A stretch of 48,777 nt of DNA from Bacillota bacterium (GCA_023415235.1 JAEZLP010000050.1:1-48777); one strand, 5' to 3'; positions 1-8,262 are shown, counted from the first letter of the stretch. Program-made: numbers and translations. Notes: generated by a model not told the origin, from the letters alone.

Positions 1-294
1 CTGCTTTTCCACCTCGATCTCCACGGGGAGTCCATGGGTGTCCCATCCGGCTTTTCTCTTGACCTCAAAACCCTGCATGGTCTTGTAGCGGCATACAGAA
101 TCCTTCAGAGTCCGGGCGATAACGTGATGTATTCCGGGTCTGCCGTTGGCTGTCGGCGGCCCTTCATAAAACACGAAAGAAGGCATCCCCTTCCTCGTCG
201 AAACACATTTGCCTAACAGGTCTTCCTTCTCCCATCGGTCTGCTTGTTCATTCTGCAAATCCGCAATGGCTTTTTCTGATAAATTCTCAAACAT
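1..294 (-). CDS. ileS: Isoleucyl-tRNA synthetase, N-terminal part (truncated by window edge)
   Basis: Charges tRNA-Ile with isoleucine in the cytoplasm. Only the first 98 codons are visible; the gene continues past the left edge. The reverse-strand translation begins MFENLSEKAIADLQNE and carries the class I synthetase signature region FYEGPPTANGRPGIHHV (about residues 39-55), in which GIHH stands for the HIGH-like ATP site, followed by GWDTHGLPVEIEVEK, the conserved segment of Ile/Val/Leu enzymes. The PTANGRPGIHH form is typical of the type 2 (eukaryotic-like, often mupirocin-tolerant) IleS found in many Clostridia; that sub-type is inferred from memory of the family. The start ATG follows a weak purine stretch (GGATGATGGAAA). 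A sigma-A-like promoter lies upstream; I found no T-box. Confidence 0.88.
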   Translation of the reverse strand, partial: MFENLSEKAIADLQNEQADRWEKEDLLGKCVSTRKGMPSFVFYEGPPTANGRPGIHHVIARTLKDSVCRYKTMQGFEVKRKAGWDTHGLPVEIEVEKQ

Positions 295-358
295 TTTCCA
301 TCATCCTTTTTTTGTATCTATATTTCACAATATGCTAATAAAAATCTTTAACCCTTTT

Positions 359-388
359 ATTTTAAACTTGTTCTGATCATTATGTCAA
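359..388 (-). promoter_or_regulatory. Sigma-A promoter of ileS
   Basis: On the minus strand TTGACA (388-383), an 18-nt spacer and TAAAAT (364-359) lie about 65 bases before the ileS start codon. The -35 is perfect, the -10 has one mismatch. Confidence 0.6.
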
Positions 389-450
389 GAAAAACAACAT
401 TGGAACCTTTGCGGCGATCCCTTTTTCCATCCCTGCAAAAGGTTGTGTTT

Positions 451-900
451 TCAGGATTTCCTTAGGCTTCCGATCACGTCATAGATCACCTGGGTATGAT
501 AGCCTTGTGCATTCAGCTTTCTGCCGATTTTTGCCAATGTTTTTTCATCCGGCCTTTCTCCGCTTTTTAACAGCTTTCCGGCTTCCCGCCGTGCGGCTTC
601 GTATTCCCCATCCCGGGAAAAGCTCTCAGTAAGAGCCTCCTGGATCAGTTCAGGGGAAATTCCCTTCTCCCTCAGCTCATGCTGCAGGCGGATGGGTCCT
701 CTTCCCTTGCTTATGCCGTAACGGATGTAGGCGCTGCAGTACCTGGCGTCGTCCACATAATGGAGTTCCTTCAGACATATGAGTTCCTCTTCAATTTCCT
801 CCTCCCGAAAGCCTTTGGAGATTAAATGCGTCTTCACCTCATAAGCGCTGCGTTCCCGATGCTCCAAATAGCTGAGGGCCGTATCATGACAATCCTTCAT
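451..900 (-). CDS. recX: RecX family regulatory protein
   Basis: Small all-helical protein of 149 residues, the usual minimum for RecX, which binds RecA filaments and modulates strand exchange. The N-terminus (ALSYLEHRERSAYEVKTHL) and the repeated three-helix pattern with GRGPIRLQHELREKGI around residues 67-82 are typical RecX features. Its ATG overlaps the stop of the upstream metallo-beta-lactamase gene by four bases (ATGA), so the two are translationally coupled. recA is not next door. RecX is assigned with good confidence; the partner gene gives no functional clue. Confidence 0.88.
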   Translation of the reverse strand: MKDCHDTALSYLEHRERSAYEVKTHLISKGFREEEIEEELICLKELHYVDDARYCSAYIRYGISKGRGPIRLQHELREKGISPELIQEALTESFSRDGEYEAARREAGKLLKSGERPDEKTLAKIGRKLNAQGYHTQVIYDVIGSLRKS

Positions 901-1739
901 AGCACAATCTTATCCCCTGCTCCTGCCGGAATACAGCGTTCTCCTATAAGCTGCCTCAAGTCACATATGGCAAGGATGCCCGTACAATGAACCGGCAGAA
1001 CATAATCAATGCTCTCCGCCGCAACCTGTTCCAGCAATTCTCTTCTGGTGACGGGGTCGGAGTTATATAAATGCATTCCTGCGAGAAGACATGCAATCTT
1101 TTCACCGGGAAACAATAGCTTTGCATGGTTCAAGCATGGGATCACGCCGTTATGGCTGCAGCCGGAGAAAACGAAGACACCCTTGCTTCTTCCTTGCTCA
1201 TCGCGTTCCCGGATTGCAAGAAACTGCTCATGGTTCATGGGGTCCTCCGAGAGGCTGCCATCCTCGCTTTTTATGTAAAAAGTCTCTGTGGAGTAAAAGT
1301 CGTTCGGCTTCCGAATCGTTCCGGAAATCACAATGTCGTCGGTCAGCCAGACCGCTTCCCGGGTCAAAACCAGCCGGTTTCCAATACCTTCCTGCTGTTT
1401 TGTCCAGCGAATACCGCATGGTTCTTCGTCAAGGACTCCGTTTTCCATCCCGAACGTGTTGGAAAAAGCATCTTCATGAATGTAAATTTTCGCGTTTCTG
1501 TTTTTTTTCGTAAAGGCGGGAACGCCTTCTGTGTGGTCATAGTGGCCGTGGCTGATCACAACCGTGTCTACCTTCTCCAGGTCTATCTTCATCCGTTTTG
1601 CGTTTTGCAGGAAGATGTCCGATGCTCCGAGATCAAAGAGAAGCTTCCTGTCGGCCGTCTCAATATAAACGGACAAGCCGTGCTCGGCGAGATATTCCGG
1701 ATAATTTGTTCTGTTTTCACTTAAAATCATGACCTTCAT
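897..1739 (-). CDS. MBL-fold metallohydrolase (COG1237-like)
   Basis: Metallo-beta-lactamase-fold protein of 280 residues, resembling the group annotated as 7,8-dihydropterin-6-yl-methyl-4-(ribofuranosyl)aminobenzene 5'-phosphate synthase homologues. The metal site motif SHGHYDHTEG is at about residues 63-72, preceded by LFDLGASDIFLQNA (the conserved Asp strand); SGCSHNGV and VHCTG later supply further metal-ligand histidines. I chose the ATG at 1739 rather than the in-frame GTG at 1748, because AAGGAAGG lies 8 bases before that ATG and overlaps the GTG. Downstream recX overlaps it by four bases. The substrate is unknown; the fold is certain, the function is not. Confidence 0.82.
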   Translation of the reverse strand: MKVMILSENRTNYPEYLAEHGLSVYIETADRKLLFDLGASDIFLQNAKRMKIDLEKVDTVVISHGHYDHTEGVPAFTKKNRNAKIYIHEDAFSNTFGMENGVLDEEPCGIRWTKQQEGIGNRLVLTREAVWLTDDIVISGTIRKPNDFYSTETFYIKSEDGSLSEDPMNHEQFLAIRERDEQGRSKGVFVFSGCSHNGVIPCLNHAKLLFPGEKIACLLAGMHLYNSDPVTRRELLEQVAAESIDYVLPVHCTGILAICDLRQLIGERCIPAGAGDKIVL

Positions 1740-1799
1740 GTAGCGCACCTTCCTTTCGAAAATATAATCATGAAATATCGATCAATTGGAAATCTATTA

Positions 1800-2759
1800 T
1801 TATTTTTTCTTCTTCTCCATCGCAGACATGCTTAGTCCAACCACGCCGACAATGATCAGAATCGTGCAGATTACATGGTAAAGCCGCAAAGGTTCCCCCA
1901 TGATGAGAACACCGGCAACGATGGAGATCGCTGTGGAAAGGTTTCCGAATATGGTTGCTTTGACGGCCTCCATATGGACCAGCATATACGCTATGATCAA
2001 TGCGGAAACCAGGGTCGAAGGAATCCCCAGATACGCGGTGGCCAAAACGAAATTCAAATGGGAAAGCGGTTCGAAGTAGTCAACCAGGGTCCCGTTTTTT
2101 ATTCCTATTATTATAGCAGCCAGATTAAAAAGAACACAGCCGCCTCCGGTTATAAACAGTGAAATCTCAAACGGTTTGTAGATGCCTCTGACATACCGCA
2201 TCATCACATTGCTCAGGGCCATGCTCAGGCTGGACAAAACCAGGATCACAAGTCCCGTCAGATTGACCGAAAGATCGGAGGCTCCCAGCACAAACATGGT
2301 GATGACCGCCGCAACCGACATGCAGACGAAAACATTCTGCTTCCAGCTGGTGCTTTCCTTGAGAAACACGCTGGCGATGATCTTCGCTAAAATAGGGATA
2401 ATGGCAAAGATGATGCCGCTTTCAATCGTAGTGGAAAATACAAGACCGATGGCTTGAAGGACCATAAATCCCAAATACAAACCGGCGGTCAGTGCAAGCT
2501 TCTTCTTTGGCTTTCCCTTCAAATTGATTTTTACAAGACCTGCTGCTGTCACTGCAAGGGCTGCTAAAAAAGCAAAGTTGAAACGAAACGTCAATGTCTC
2601 AAGCGGCGTCGCCACAGTAATGCAAGTCTTTACTCCGATAAAGGAAAATCCTACAATCAGGGAAAAGAGTATCGCGCTTCCGTAAATCTTCAAACTGCTT
2701 TCCTGCTGTGTCATTCCGCCCTCTTCCAGAGATGTGCCGCTATTCTTTTTCATGCTCAT
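1800..2759 (-). CDS. EamA/DMT family transporter
   Basis: Integral membrane protein of 319 residues with about ten hydrophobic helices arranged as two EamA repeats, the layout of drug/metabolite transporters. After a polar 25-residue N-terminus the first helix is IYGSAILFSLIVGFSFIGVK; the first repeat ends near residue 160, and the second repeat carries the usual GEPL motif (VLIMGEPLRLYHVI, about residues 284-297). The C-terminus is a lysine-rich tail, as expected for the cytoplasmic side. Substrate unknown. Starts at the first ATG, with AGGAAAGG ten bases upstream; a second in-frame ATG (MTQQESS, residue 16) with GAGGGCGGA before it is an alternative. Confidence 0.85.
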   Translation of the reverse strand: MSMKKNSGTSLEEGGMTQQESSLKIYGSAILFSLIVGFSFIGVKTCITVATPLETLTFRFNFAFLAALAVTAAGLVKINLKGKPKKKLALTAGLYLGFMVLQAIGLVFSTTIESGIIFAIIPILAKIIASVFLKESTSWKQNVFVCMSVAAVITMFVLGASDLSVNLTGLVILVLSSLSMALSNVMMRYVRGIYKPFEISLFITGGGCVLFNLAAIIIGIKNGTLVDYFEPLSHLNFVLATAYLGIPSTLVSALIIAYMLVHMEAVKATIFGNLSTAISIVAGVLIMGEPLRLYHVICTILIIVGVVGLSMSAMEKKKK

Positions 2760-2807
2760 TGTTTTACTGCCTTTCCTGAGTCGATTCTTGTTTTGATTCT
2801 TTTAATA

Positions 2808-3437
2808 TTATAACATGCCGCTGTCATCCTTAAGGCATACGGTATCACGGATGATTTTTCCGCTGGCGCAGCAATACGCCGCCTTGACGTCTATGCCGGC
2901 ATCGCAATGCCGGATCACGCATGGTGACGAACCCTGCTCCATTTTTCCGGGGGCTGCTGCGGAAAAGCCGGACAACCCTTCTGACAGACCGGTCCCGAGA
3001 TATTTCACATAGGCTTCCTTCCGCACCCAGACCTCAAAGAATGCCTCCAGCCCTGCGGACCGTATCAGCTGACATTCTTCTTGTGTAAAGAAGCGTTCCG
3101 CAATTCTTAAATAATTAATGTTATCCCGGAGCTTCTCCATATCGAAACCTACCTGTTCCTCGGCCATCACACAGCCCCAAAGATTTCCCGTATGGCTGAC
3201 AGAAAAATATATGGGTGGAATTCCCGGTGGAATTCCCACAAAATACGGCTTTCCCTTTGGTTCCCGCCGGATTTTTATTTCCTCCACCGCCAATGCAGGC
3301 AGAAGCAGTTTTTCCCTGTTGCAGTAATCCTTCAGGGCACTGAAAACCAGCTTTTCTCCCAACTCGGACCGGGTTTTGACGCTGCCGCCGCCGTTCCGGT
3401 TAGTCATCCTGACGCTTTGATGCAGGTACAGATACAT
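2808..3437 (-). CDS. 4'-phosphopantetheinyl transferase, Sfp type
   Basis: Transfers the phosphopantetheine arm of coenzyme A to a serine of carrier proteins. The 209-residue protein shows the diagnostic motifs of the superfamily: IYFSVSHTGNLWGCVM (about residues 76-91), the Mg2+-binding VGFDMEKL (about 96-103), and FFEVWVRKEAYVKYLGTGL (about 133-151), the W-x-R-KEA-x-K signature. The length and two-lobe layout match the Sfp/EntD type rather than the short AcpS. No carrier-protein, polyketide or peptide synthetase gene is nearby, so its partner must be elsewhere. RBS AAGAGGG before the ATG supports the start. Confidence 0.9.
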   Translation of the reverse strand: MYLYLHQSVRMTNRNGGGSVKTRSELGEKLVFSALKDYCNREKLLLPALAVEEIKIRREPKGKPYFVGIPPGIPPIYFSVSHTGNLWGCVMAEEQVGFDMEKLRDNINYLRIAERFFTQEECQLIRSAGLEAFFEVWVRKEAYVKYLGTGLSEGLSGFSAAAPGKMEQGSSPCVIRHCDAGIDVKAAYCCASGKIIRDTVCLKDDSGML

Positions 3438-3459
3438 GAACTACCCTCTTCCAAATGAA

Positions 3460-3505
3460 AAAACAACTGAAATAAACCTAATTATACACGGATTTCAGTC
3501 GTTTT
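3460..3505 (-). terminator. Intrinsic terminator after the metal ATPase gene
   Basis: Stem arms at 3462-3473 and 3492-3503 (AACAACTGAAAT paired with ATTTCAGTCGTT, one G-U pair). In the minus-strand RNA a run of U follows the second arm, 50-90 bases after the P-ATPase stop codon. The loop is large (18 nt). Confidence 0.6.
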
Positions 3506-3553
3506 TACAGTAATATTCAAAAATATTAGCTATGGAATTTTGTATAAAACGCC

Positions 3554-5530
3554 CTATTGCGTTCCGATTCGTCCCGCTCTTACGGAATTCATCACGGCAA
3601 GAATCGCCACACCCACATCAGCAAAGACAGCCTCCCACATGGTTGCATATCCCATAGCGCCCAGAAGAAGCACGATCCCTTTGACGACCAGAGCGCCTGC
3701 GATATTCTGCCAGACGATGGTTCTTGTCTTACGCGCCACGCGGATTGCAGTGATCAGCTTAGACGGCTCGTCGTTCATGATGACGATATCCGCCGCTTCG
3801 ATGGCCGCATCTGAACCTACGCCGCCCATGGCAATGCCGATATCCGCTCTGGCAAGCACCGGCGCATCATTGATGCCGTCCCCGACAAAGATGACATTTC
3901 CTTTGCTTCCCGCCGATCGTCTTTCCTTGAAAATCGATTCAAGCACCTCAACCTTCCGGTCGGGGAGAAGATCCGTATAGATCTCATCAATGGAAAGCTC
4001 CCGTCCTATTTTTTCGCCGATATTTTTACTGTCGCCGGTAAGCATGGCAATTTTCTTCACGCCCATGCTTCTCAGCCCTTCAATGGCCTTTCCGCTGTCG
4101 GCTCTGGCTTCGTCCGAGATGATAAGCGCCCCGGCATAAATTCCATCAACAGCGATATGGACCATGGTTCCCGATTCGTCGATGGCTTCGGCGGAGATTC
4201 CCTCCTGTTCCAAGAGCCGTGTATTGCCCGCCAGAATCCTTTTATCTCTCACCTGAACCCTGATTCCGAAACCTGCGCGCTCCACAAGCTCCGAGATCTG
4301 CGTTTCGTCGATTTCATCCGATGCGATCTCACGATATTTGTTTCGAACGGATACCGCGATGGGATGGGTGGAATGGCGTTCCGCATAGGCTGCATATTTC
4401 AGCACCTCATCTTTGGTAAAACCGCCATGGTTTTTTATATCTGTAACCCGAAAGCTCCCGTTGGTCAATGTGCCTGTCTTGTCAAATACCACCGTATCCA
4501 CCGAGTTCAGGGCTTCCAGGAAATTGCTTCCCTTCACCAGGATTCCTTTGGACGACGCCGCGCCGATTCCGCCAAAGAAGCCCAGTGGAATGGAGATAAC
4601 CAGCGCACAGGGGCAGGATATGACAAGAAAAACCAGAGCTCGATACAGCCATTCCGAAAAGCTTCCCGCTCCCAGCGCGAAAGGCGGTATCAGTGCCAAG
4701 GCCGCTGCGATTCCTACCACTGCCGGCGTATAATACCCGGCAAATTTTGTAATGAAGTTTTCCGTTCTTGCTTTTTTGCTGCTTGCATTTTGAACCAGCT
4801 CTATTATTTTCGATGCGGTGGATTCGGAGAATTCCTTTGTCACCCTCACCCGCAGAAGACCCTGGCCGTTGATGAATCCGGAAAGCACCAAAGAGCCTTC
4901 CATGACATCCCTGGGCATGGATTCTCCGGTAAGCGCCCTTGTATCCATAGCGGAGCTGCCTTCCGTGACGACTCCGTCCAAAGGTACTCTTTCTCCCGCC
5001 TTGATGATAATTGTGTCGCCCGTTCTCACTTCTTCCGCAGCTACGGAAACCACACCGTCTTCCGTCAATTTATTTGCTGTGTCGGGCCTGATATCCATCA
5101 GCGCGGATATGGATCTCCTGGAGCTTGCAACCGCTCTGTCCTGCATATACTCACCTGCTTGATAAAAGAGCATCACCGCAACGGCTTCCGGAAATTCACC
5201 GATGGCGAAGGCTCCGATGCTTGCAATGGACATGAGGAAATTTTCATCAAAAACTTCCCCCTTTAATATGTTTCTGCCTGCGGTCAGCAGGATCTCCTTG
5301 CCGATGAGCAGATAAGCCGCGAGAAAGACTGCCGCCACTGCTGCTTCTGGCGCTTGTTTAACCAACAAATTCAGAATCACACCAACACCAAAAAGAATGA
5401 TTCCTGCAATAAATCCTTTCGATGCAAAGTCCGTATCCGCATGCTCGCATTCCCCTCCGCAACATTCTCCGACATGGCAGACTTCCTGTGCGCTATATTC
5501 ATTTTCCCTGATCTTCGTCGTATCCGTCAT
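3554..5530 (-). CDS. cadA: Heavy-metal P1B-type ATPase (Cd2+/Zn2+/Pb2+ export)
   Basis: Membrane pump of 658 residues that exports soft or transition metal ions using ATP. Visible in order: Cys/His-rich N-terminus (Cys 18, 23, 24, 28; His 19, 30), paired helices near residues 38-85, helices around 95-130, TGES (201-204) of the actuator domain, the ion-binding CPC motif (306-308), DKTGT (350-354) with the phosphorylated Asp, an HP dipeptide in RHSTHPIAV, and GDGINDAPVLARADIGIAMG. CPC with a Lys in the last helix region is typical of the Zn/Cd/Pb subgroup. The classical N-terminal HMA domain is absent. It lies 53 bases after an ArsR-type repressor gene and is surely co-transcribed, which supports divalent metal resistance. 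The exact metal cannot be read from sequence. Confidence 0.9.
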   Translation of the reverse strand: MTDTTKIRENEYSAQEVCHVGECCGGECEHADTDFASKGFIAGIILFGVGVILNLLVKQAPEAAVAAVFLAAYLLIGKEILLTAGRNILKGEVFDENFLMSIASIGAFAIGEFPEAVAVMLFYQAGEYMQDRAVASSRRSISALMDIRPDTANKLTEDGVVSVAAEEVRTGDTIIIKAGERVPLDGVVTEGSSAMDTRALTGESMPRDVMEGSLVLSGFINGQGLLRVRVTKEFSESTASKIIELVQNASSKKARTENFITKFAGYYTPAVVGIAAALALIPPFALGAGSFSEWLYRALVFLVISCPCALVISIPLGFFGGIGAASSKGILVKGSNFLEALNSVDTVVFDKTGTLTNGSFRVTDIKNHGGFTKDEVLKYAAYAERHSTHPIAVSVRNKYREIASDEIDETQISELVERAGFGIRVQVRDKRILAGNTRLLEQEGISAEAIDESGTMVHIAVDGIYAGALIISDEARADSGKAIEGLRSMGVKKIAMLTGDSKNIGEKIGRELSIDEIYTDLLPDRKVEVLESIFKERRSAGSKGNVIFVGDGINDAPVLARADIGIAMGGVGSDAAIEAADIVIMNDEPSKLITAIRVARKTRTIVWQNIAGALVVKGIVLLLGAMGYATMWEAVFADVGVAILAVMNSVRAGRIGTQ

Positions 5531-5583
5531 GATTGCTACCTCTGCTTTCCGGCATAGCCTGATATTGTTATCGATTCCATTGA

Positions 5584-5949
5584 TTATTGGTGTTCTACGT
5601 GGTCCAGACCCTGTTTGAAAATCTCGTTTACATGGCTGTCATCCAGCGCATAGTAGACCACTTTCCCCACCTTGTGGTATCGAACCAGCCTTACATTCCG
5701 AAGAACTCTAAGCTGATGAGATATAGCTGACTGTGACATTTCAAGCAGCGCAGCAATATCACAGACGCACATTTCATTCTGGGATAGAGCAAATAGGATT
5801 TTCAGCCTCGTCTGATCGCCCAGTGACTTAAAAAGCTCAGACAGATCGTAAAGATGTTCCGGAGTGGGCATTTCACCTTTGACGCGATGGATTACCTCAT
5901 CATGGATTACGGTACAGTCGCACTTCGGCGCTTCATCCTTTTTTTTCAT
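5584..5949 (-). CDS. cadC: ArsR/SmtB-family metal-sensing repressor (CadC-like)
   Basis: Winged-helix repressor of 121 residues. The recognition helix region is MSQSAISHQLRVLRNVRLVR and the preceding helix carries ELCVCD-like NEMCVCDIAALL, the alpha-3 metal site of CadC/ArsR proteins; Cys residues near the N-terminus (KCDC) and His residues at the C-terminus (DSHVNE, DHVEH) could complete alpha-3N and alpha-5 sites. The ATG at 5949 is preferred over one at 5973, because AAGGAGG sits eight bases before it. A long palindrome directly downstream of its promoter -10 is the expected operator, so it should repress itself and the downstream ATPase until metal binds. Confidence 0.88.
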   Translation of the reverse strand: MKKKDEAPKCDCTVIHDEVIHRVKGEMPTPEHLYDLSELFKSLGDQTRLKILFALSQNEMCVCDIAALLEMSQSAISHQLRVLRNVRLVRYHKVGKVVYYALDDSHVNEIFKQGLDHVEHQ

Positions 5950-5995
5950 CGATGCAGCCTCCTTGTCTTTCATATGGAATCACATTAATCGCATT

Positions 5996-6041
5996 ATATG
6001 TTCATATGAATATGTATTCATATGATTATATTAGAACATAT
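5996..6041. promoter_or_regulatory. CadC-type operator: nested palindromes
   Basis: A perfect 11-2-11 palindrome (6002-6025, core ATATGAATA-TG-TATTCATAT) is flanked by a second inverted repeat, ATATGTTC (5996-6003) and GAACATAT (6034-6041). The 12-2-12 form with ATATGAA half-sites matches the known operator style of SmtB/CzrA/CadC repressors. It begins just after the -10 element of the repressor promoter, where bound repressor would block transcription. Confidence 0.8.
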
Positions 6042-6056
6042 GGTTCAAAATGTCAA
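6028..6056 (-). promoter_or_regulatory. Promoter of the cadC-cadA operon
   Basis: Minus strand TTGACA (6056-6051), 17-nt spacer, TAATAT (6033-6028). Near-consensus sigma-A promoter whose -10 lies within the outer palindrome. Confidence 0.75.
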
Positions 6057-6096
6057 TTACAAATTTTTAAAATGAGAAACGAAATTTTATGAAATC

Positions 6097-6129
6097 AAAA
6101 AAACCGGATTCACATTTCATGAATCCGGC
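6097..6129 (-). terminator. Intrinsic terminator of the first Na+/solute symporter gene
   Basis: Arms CCGGATTCA (6104-6112) and TGAATCCGG (6120-6128) with a 7-nt loop; a run of seven U follows in the minus-strand RNA. Lies about 35 bases after the symporter stop codon. Confidence 0.85.
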
Positions 6130-6163
6130 ATAATCTTTTATGAACTTCGTCTTAGGCTGACCC

Positions 6164-7723
6164 TTAAGCTTCGTTTAACGCCATCCCGAGAGTCTCTGCT
6201 TTTTCGTTTTCTACTTTTTGGAAAACCTTCCTATTATGTTCTTCACTGAATTTTGCAGAAAAGGCGCTAACCACCGGCGTTACGACCACAGAAGCCGCCA
6301 TGGCGGACACGCCGAAAACCGGCGCCATGGATTTTGCCGCATCAAAACCGGCTGTAGAGGTGAAGGCAATGATACAACCGCCAACGATAATAATACCGGA
6401 CAGCATGCCCGCCCATGCGCCAGCCTTGGTAACTCTCTTGGAATACAGCCCCCAAAGAAACGGGCCGATAAAGGAACCCGCCACAACCCCCCAGGAGAAG
6501 GACATCAGGTTCACGATAAACGAAATATTTGCCGTAGCAAAGATGAAGGAGCATGCGATGAAGATCAGGCATAAGAACCTCATCAGAATCACCTGGCTCT
6601 TCGGTTTAATCTCAGGATGAACCTCCTTCACCAGATCAATGGATACCGCAGAACTCGAGGAAAGAACGATGGAGGACAGCGTGGACATGGATGCCGATAA
6701 AAGCAACAGCAGAATCACGCTTAAAATGATCATCGAAAATACGTTTTCAGTTAAGGCATTCATTAAAAGGTTTGGAACAACTCCATCGAAGCCTCCCAGC
6801 ACATCAGGCAGCCCATTGGCGTCGGACTGGATAAAGAGCCTGGAAAGAGTACCGGTAAAATAGGCGCCGCATCCGATGAATGTCGCAAAAATAGTGGATA
6901 CGATCGTTGCCGTTTTGATTGAGCTTTCATCTTTGATGGCATAGTATTTATGTACCATTTGAGGCAGTCCCCAGACTCCGAAGCTGGTCAGACAAATGTT
7001 GGTTATAAGGAAGCTGGTACTGCTGCCTCCAGTTATATCGACAAGCTGGGGATCGATGGCGGACAGCTTTTCAAATGCTGCCGCAAAGCCTCCCACCTCC
7101 GGTCTGGACACAAGAATAAAGATCATTGCCAACAGCCCGAAAACCATGATAATTCCCTGAATAAAATCGTTTGTTGCGGTCGCCACATACCCGCCAAGCA
7201 CCAGATAGACACCGGTGAGCGCGGCTACGATGAACATGCACAAGACGGGATCCGTTCCTACAAAGATCGCGCTGAACATGGTTCCCAGACCTTTATAGAC
7301 CCCGGCAGCATAAGGAACCAGAAAAAGAAATATGATTGCGGCGGCGTACAGCTTCATTGCTCTGCTGTCATATCTTGCGGCGAAGAACTCAGGCATGGTC
7401 CGCGCATTGAGGGTTCTGGTCATTCTCCTTGTCCTTCTGGCGAGGAAAATCCAGGCGAGAAGACATCCAATCAGAGCGTTTCCTATTCCAATCCATATGC
7501 TCCCCATACCGATGTTCCATCCGAACATCCCTGCATAGCCAATAAAAATAACGGCGGAAAAATAGGTAGTACCGTAGGCAAATGCCGAAATCCACGGTCC
7601 TATGTTCCTGCCGCCAAGCAAAAATCCTTCTACTGTACCTGCCTTTTTTGTGCTGTAAACGCCAACTGACGTCATAACCGCCACAAAAACTACCAACGAA
7701 ATCGTTGCAATCAATTGAATCAT
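6164..7723 (-). CDS. Sodium:solute symporter family protein (SSS)
   Basis: Integral membrane protein of 519 residues with about 13 helices, the length and layout of the SSS (PutP/PanF) family, which couple Na+ influx to uptake of an organic solute. The N-terminus has the family hallmark GGRNIGPWISAFAYGTTYFS (about residues 37-56) and the helix with GGYVATATNDFIQGIIMV (about 179-196), where the A-T-x-x-D/Q pattern fits the conserved Na+ site region. Helix LLLLLSASMSTLSSIVLSSSS (about 343-363) matches the TM8 Na2-site segment rich in Ser. The start ATG is preceded by GGAAGG. Substrate unknown; it stands alone between two terminators with its own promoter. Confidence 0.88.
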   Translation of the reverse strand: MIQLIATISLVVFVAVMTSVGVYSTKKAGTVEGFLLGGRNIGPWISAFAYGTTYFSAVIFIGYAGMFGWNIGMGSIWIGIGNALIGCLLAWIFLARRTRRMTRTLNARTMPEFFAARYDSRAMKLYAAAIIFLFLVPYAAGVYKGLGTMFSAIFVGTDPVLCMFIVAALTGVYLVLGGYVATATNDFIQGIIMVFGLLAMIFILVSRPEVGGFAAAFEKLSAIDPQLVDITGGSSTSFLITNICLTSFGVWGLPQMVHKYYAIKDESSIKTATIVSTIFATFIGCGAYFTGTLSRLFIQSDANGLPDVLGGFDGVVPNLLMNALTENVFSMIILSVILLLLLSASMSTLSSIVLSSSSAVSIDLVKEVHPEIKPKSQVILMRFLCLIFIACSFIFATANISFIVNLMSFSWGVVAGSFIGPFLWGLYSKRVTKAGAWAGMLSGIIIVGGCIIAFTSTAGFDAAKSMAPVFGVSAMAASVVVTPVVSAFSAKFSEEHNRKVFQKVENEKAETLGMALNEA

Positions 7724-7779
7724 TGTTATTTACCTTCCTTCAAAACTACTTTGTGTGATTGAACACACCCTACACCTTT

Positions 7780-7808
7780 ATTGTAATAGAAAAGCATAAT
7801 TTTGTAAA
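7780..7808 (-). promoter_or_regulatory. Promoter of the symporter gene
   Basis: Minus strand TTTACA (7808-7803), 17-nt spacer, TACAAT (7785-7780). It overlaps the U-tract of the upstream yerC terminator. A short inverted repeat (GTGTG/CACAC around 7753-7768) lies in the leader. Confidence 0.65.
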
Positions 7809-7840
7809 GAAAAGAATCCGCAGCCTGCTGCGGATTCCAT
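7806..7840 (-). terminator. Intrinsic terminator of the yerC-like gene
   Basis: Arms GAATCCGCAG (7814-7823) and CTGCGGATTC (7828-7837), 4-nt loop, followed in the minus-strand RNA by UUUUCUUU. Confidence 0.85.
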
Positions 7841-7873
7841 GGTCTCTTGCATGATTGAAAAAATCTGTATCGA

Positions 7874-8170
7874 TCATTTTGGATATATTTTTTCCAGAAT
7901 TCTTCGATAACCGTCCGCTCCGTAAACCAGACACTTGTTGATACGGCTGATGGTCGCGGTGCTGGCTTTTGTCAGTTCCTCGATTTCGGTGTAGGTTTTA
8001 TGCTCATAGAGCAGCTTGGCAACTTGGAGTCTTTGTGAAATCGCATGGATTTCATTGATTGTGCAGATATCCTCAAAAAACCGGTAGCAGTCCTCTTCTG
8101 TTTCAAGAGCTAAAATCGCTTTAAAGAGCTCATCAATCTCTTCATTCTTAAATCTGGATTCGTAACTCAT
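7874..8170 (-). CDS. yerC: YerC/YecD family TrpR-related protein
   Basis: A 98-residue helical DNA-binding protein related to the Trp repressor. The sequence LETEEDCYRFFEDICTINEI, then ISQRLQVAKLL, then a helix-turn-helix TYTEIEELTKASTATISRINKCL (about residues 59-81) are characteristic of the YerC/YecD group common in Firmicutes. TrpR binds tryptophan; YerC members have no well-established ligand, so no tryptophan role is claimed. It is divergent from the Ca/Mn ATPase gene, and the two promoters share -35 bases, so this protein might influence the ATPase promoter; that is only inference from position. Confidence 0.88.
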   Translation of the reverse strand: MSYESRFKNEEIDELFKAILALETEEDCYRFFEDICTINEIHAISQRLQVAKLLYEHKTYTEIEELTKASTATISRINKCLVYGADGYRRILEKIYPK

Positions 8171-8233
8171 TCCAATCCCTTTCCATGCCAGCCCGGGCGC
8201 TGAAGCTTTAATACTTTAATACTTTACAGCACG

Positions 8234-8262
8234 ATTATACCATTATCTTTTTTTCTTGACAA
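8234..8262 (-). promoter_or_regulatory. Promoter of yerC
   Basis: Minus strand TTGTCA (8262-8257), 17-nt spacer, TATAAT (8239-8234). The -35 overlaps the -35 of the divergent ATPase promoter. Between promoter and gene the 8-nt unit TTTAATAC is directly repeated (about 8204-8224). Confidence 0.8.

Noticed and set aside
295..450. T-box leader before ileS
   Set aside because: No AGGGTGGNACCGCG-like T-box sequence or specifier stem; the 155-base region has only a promoter and a weak inverted repeat (AACCTTTTGC/GCAAAGGTT).
4157..5266. 369-codon plus-strand ORF
   Set aside because: Antisense to the metal ATPase, which has all catalytic motifs; no family resemblance in the plus reading.
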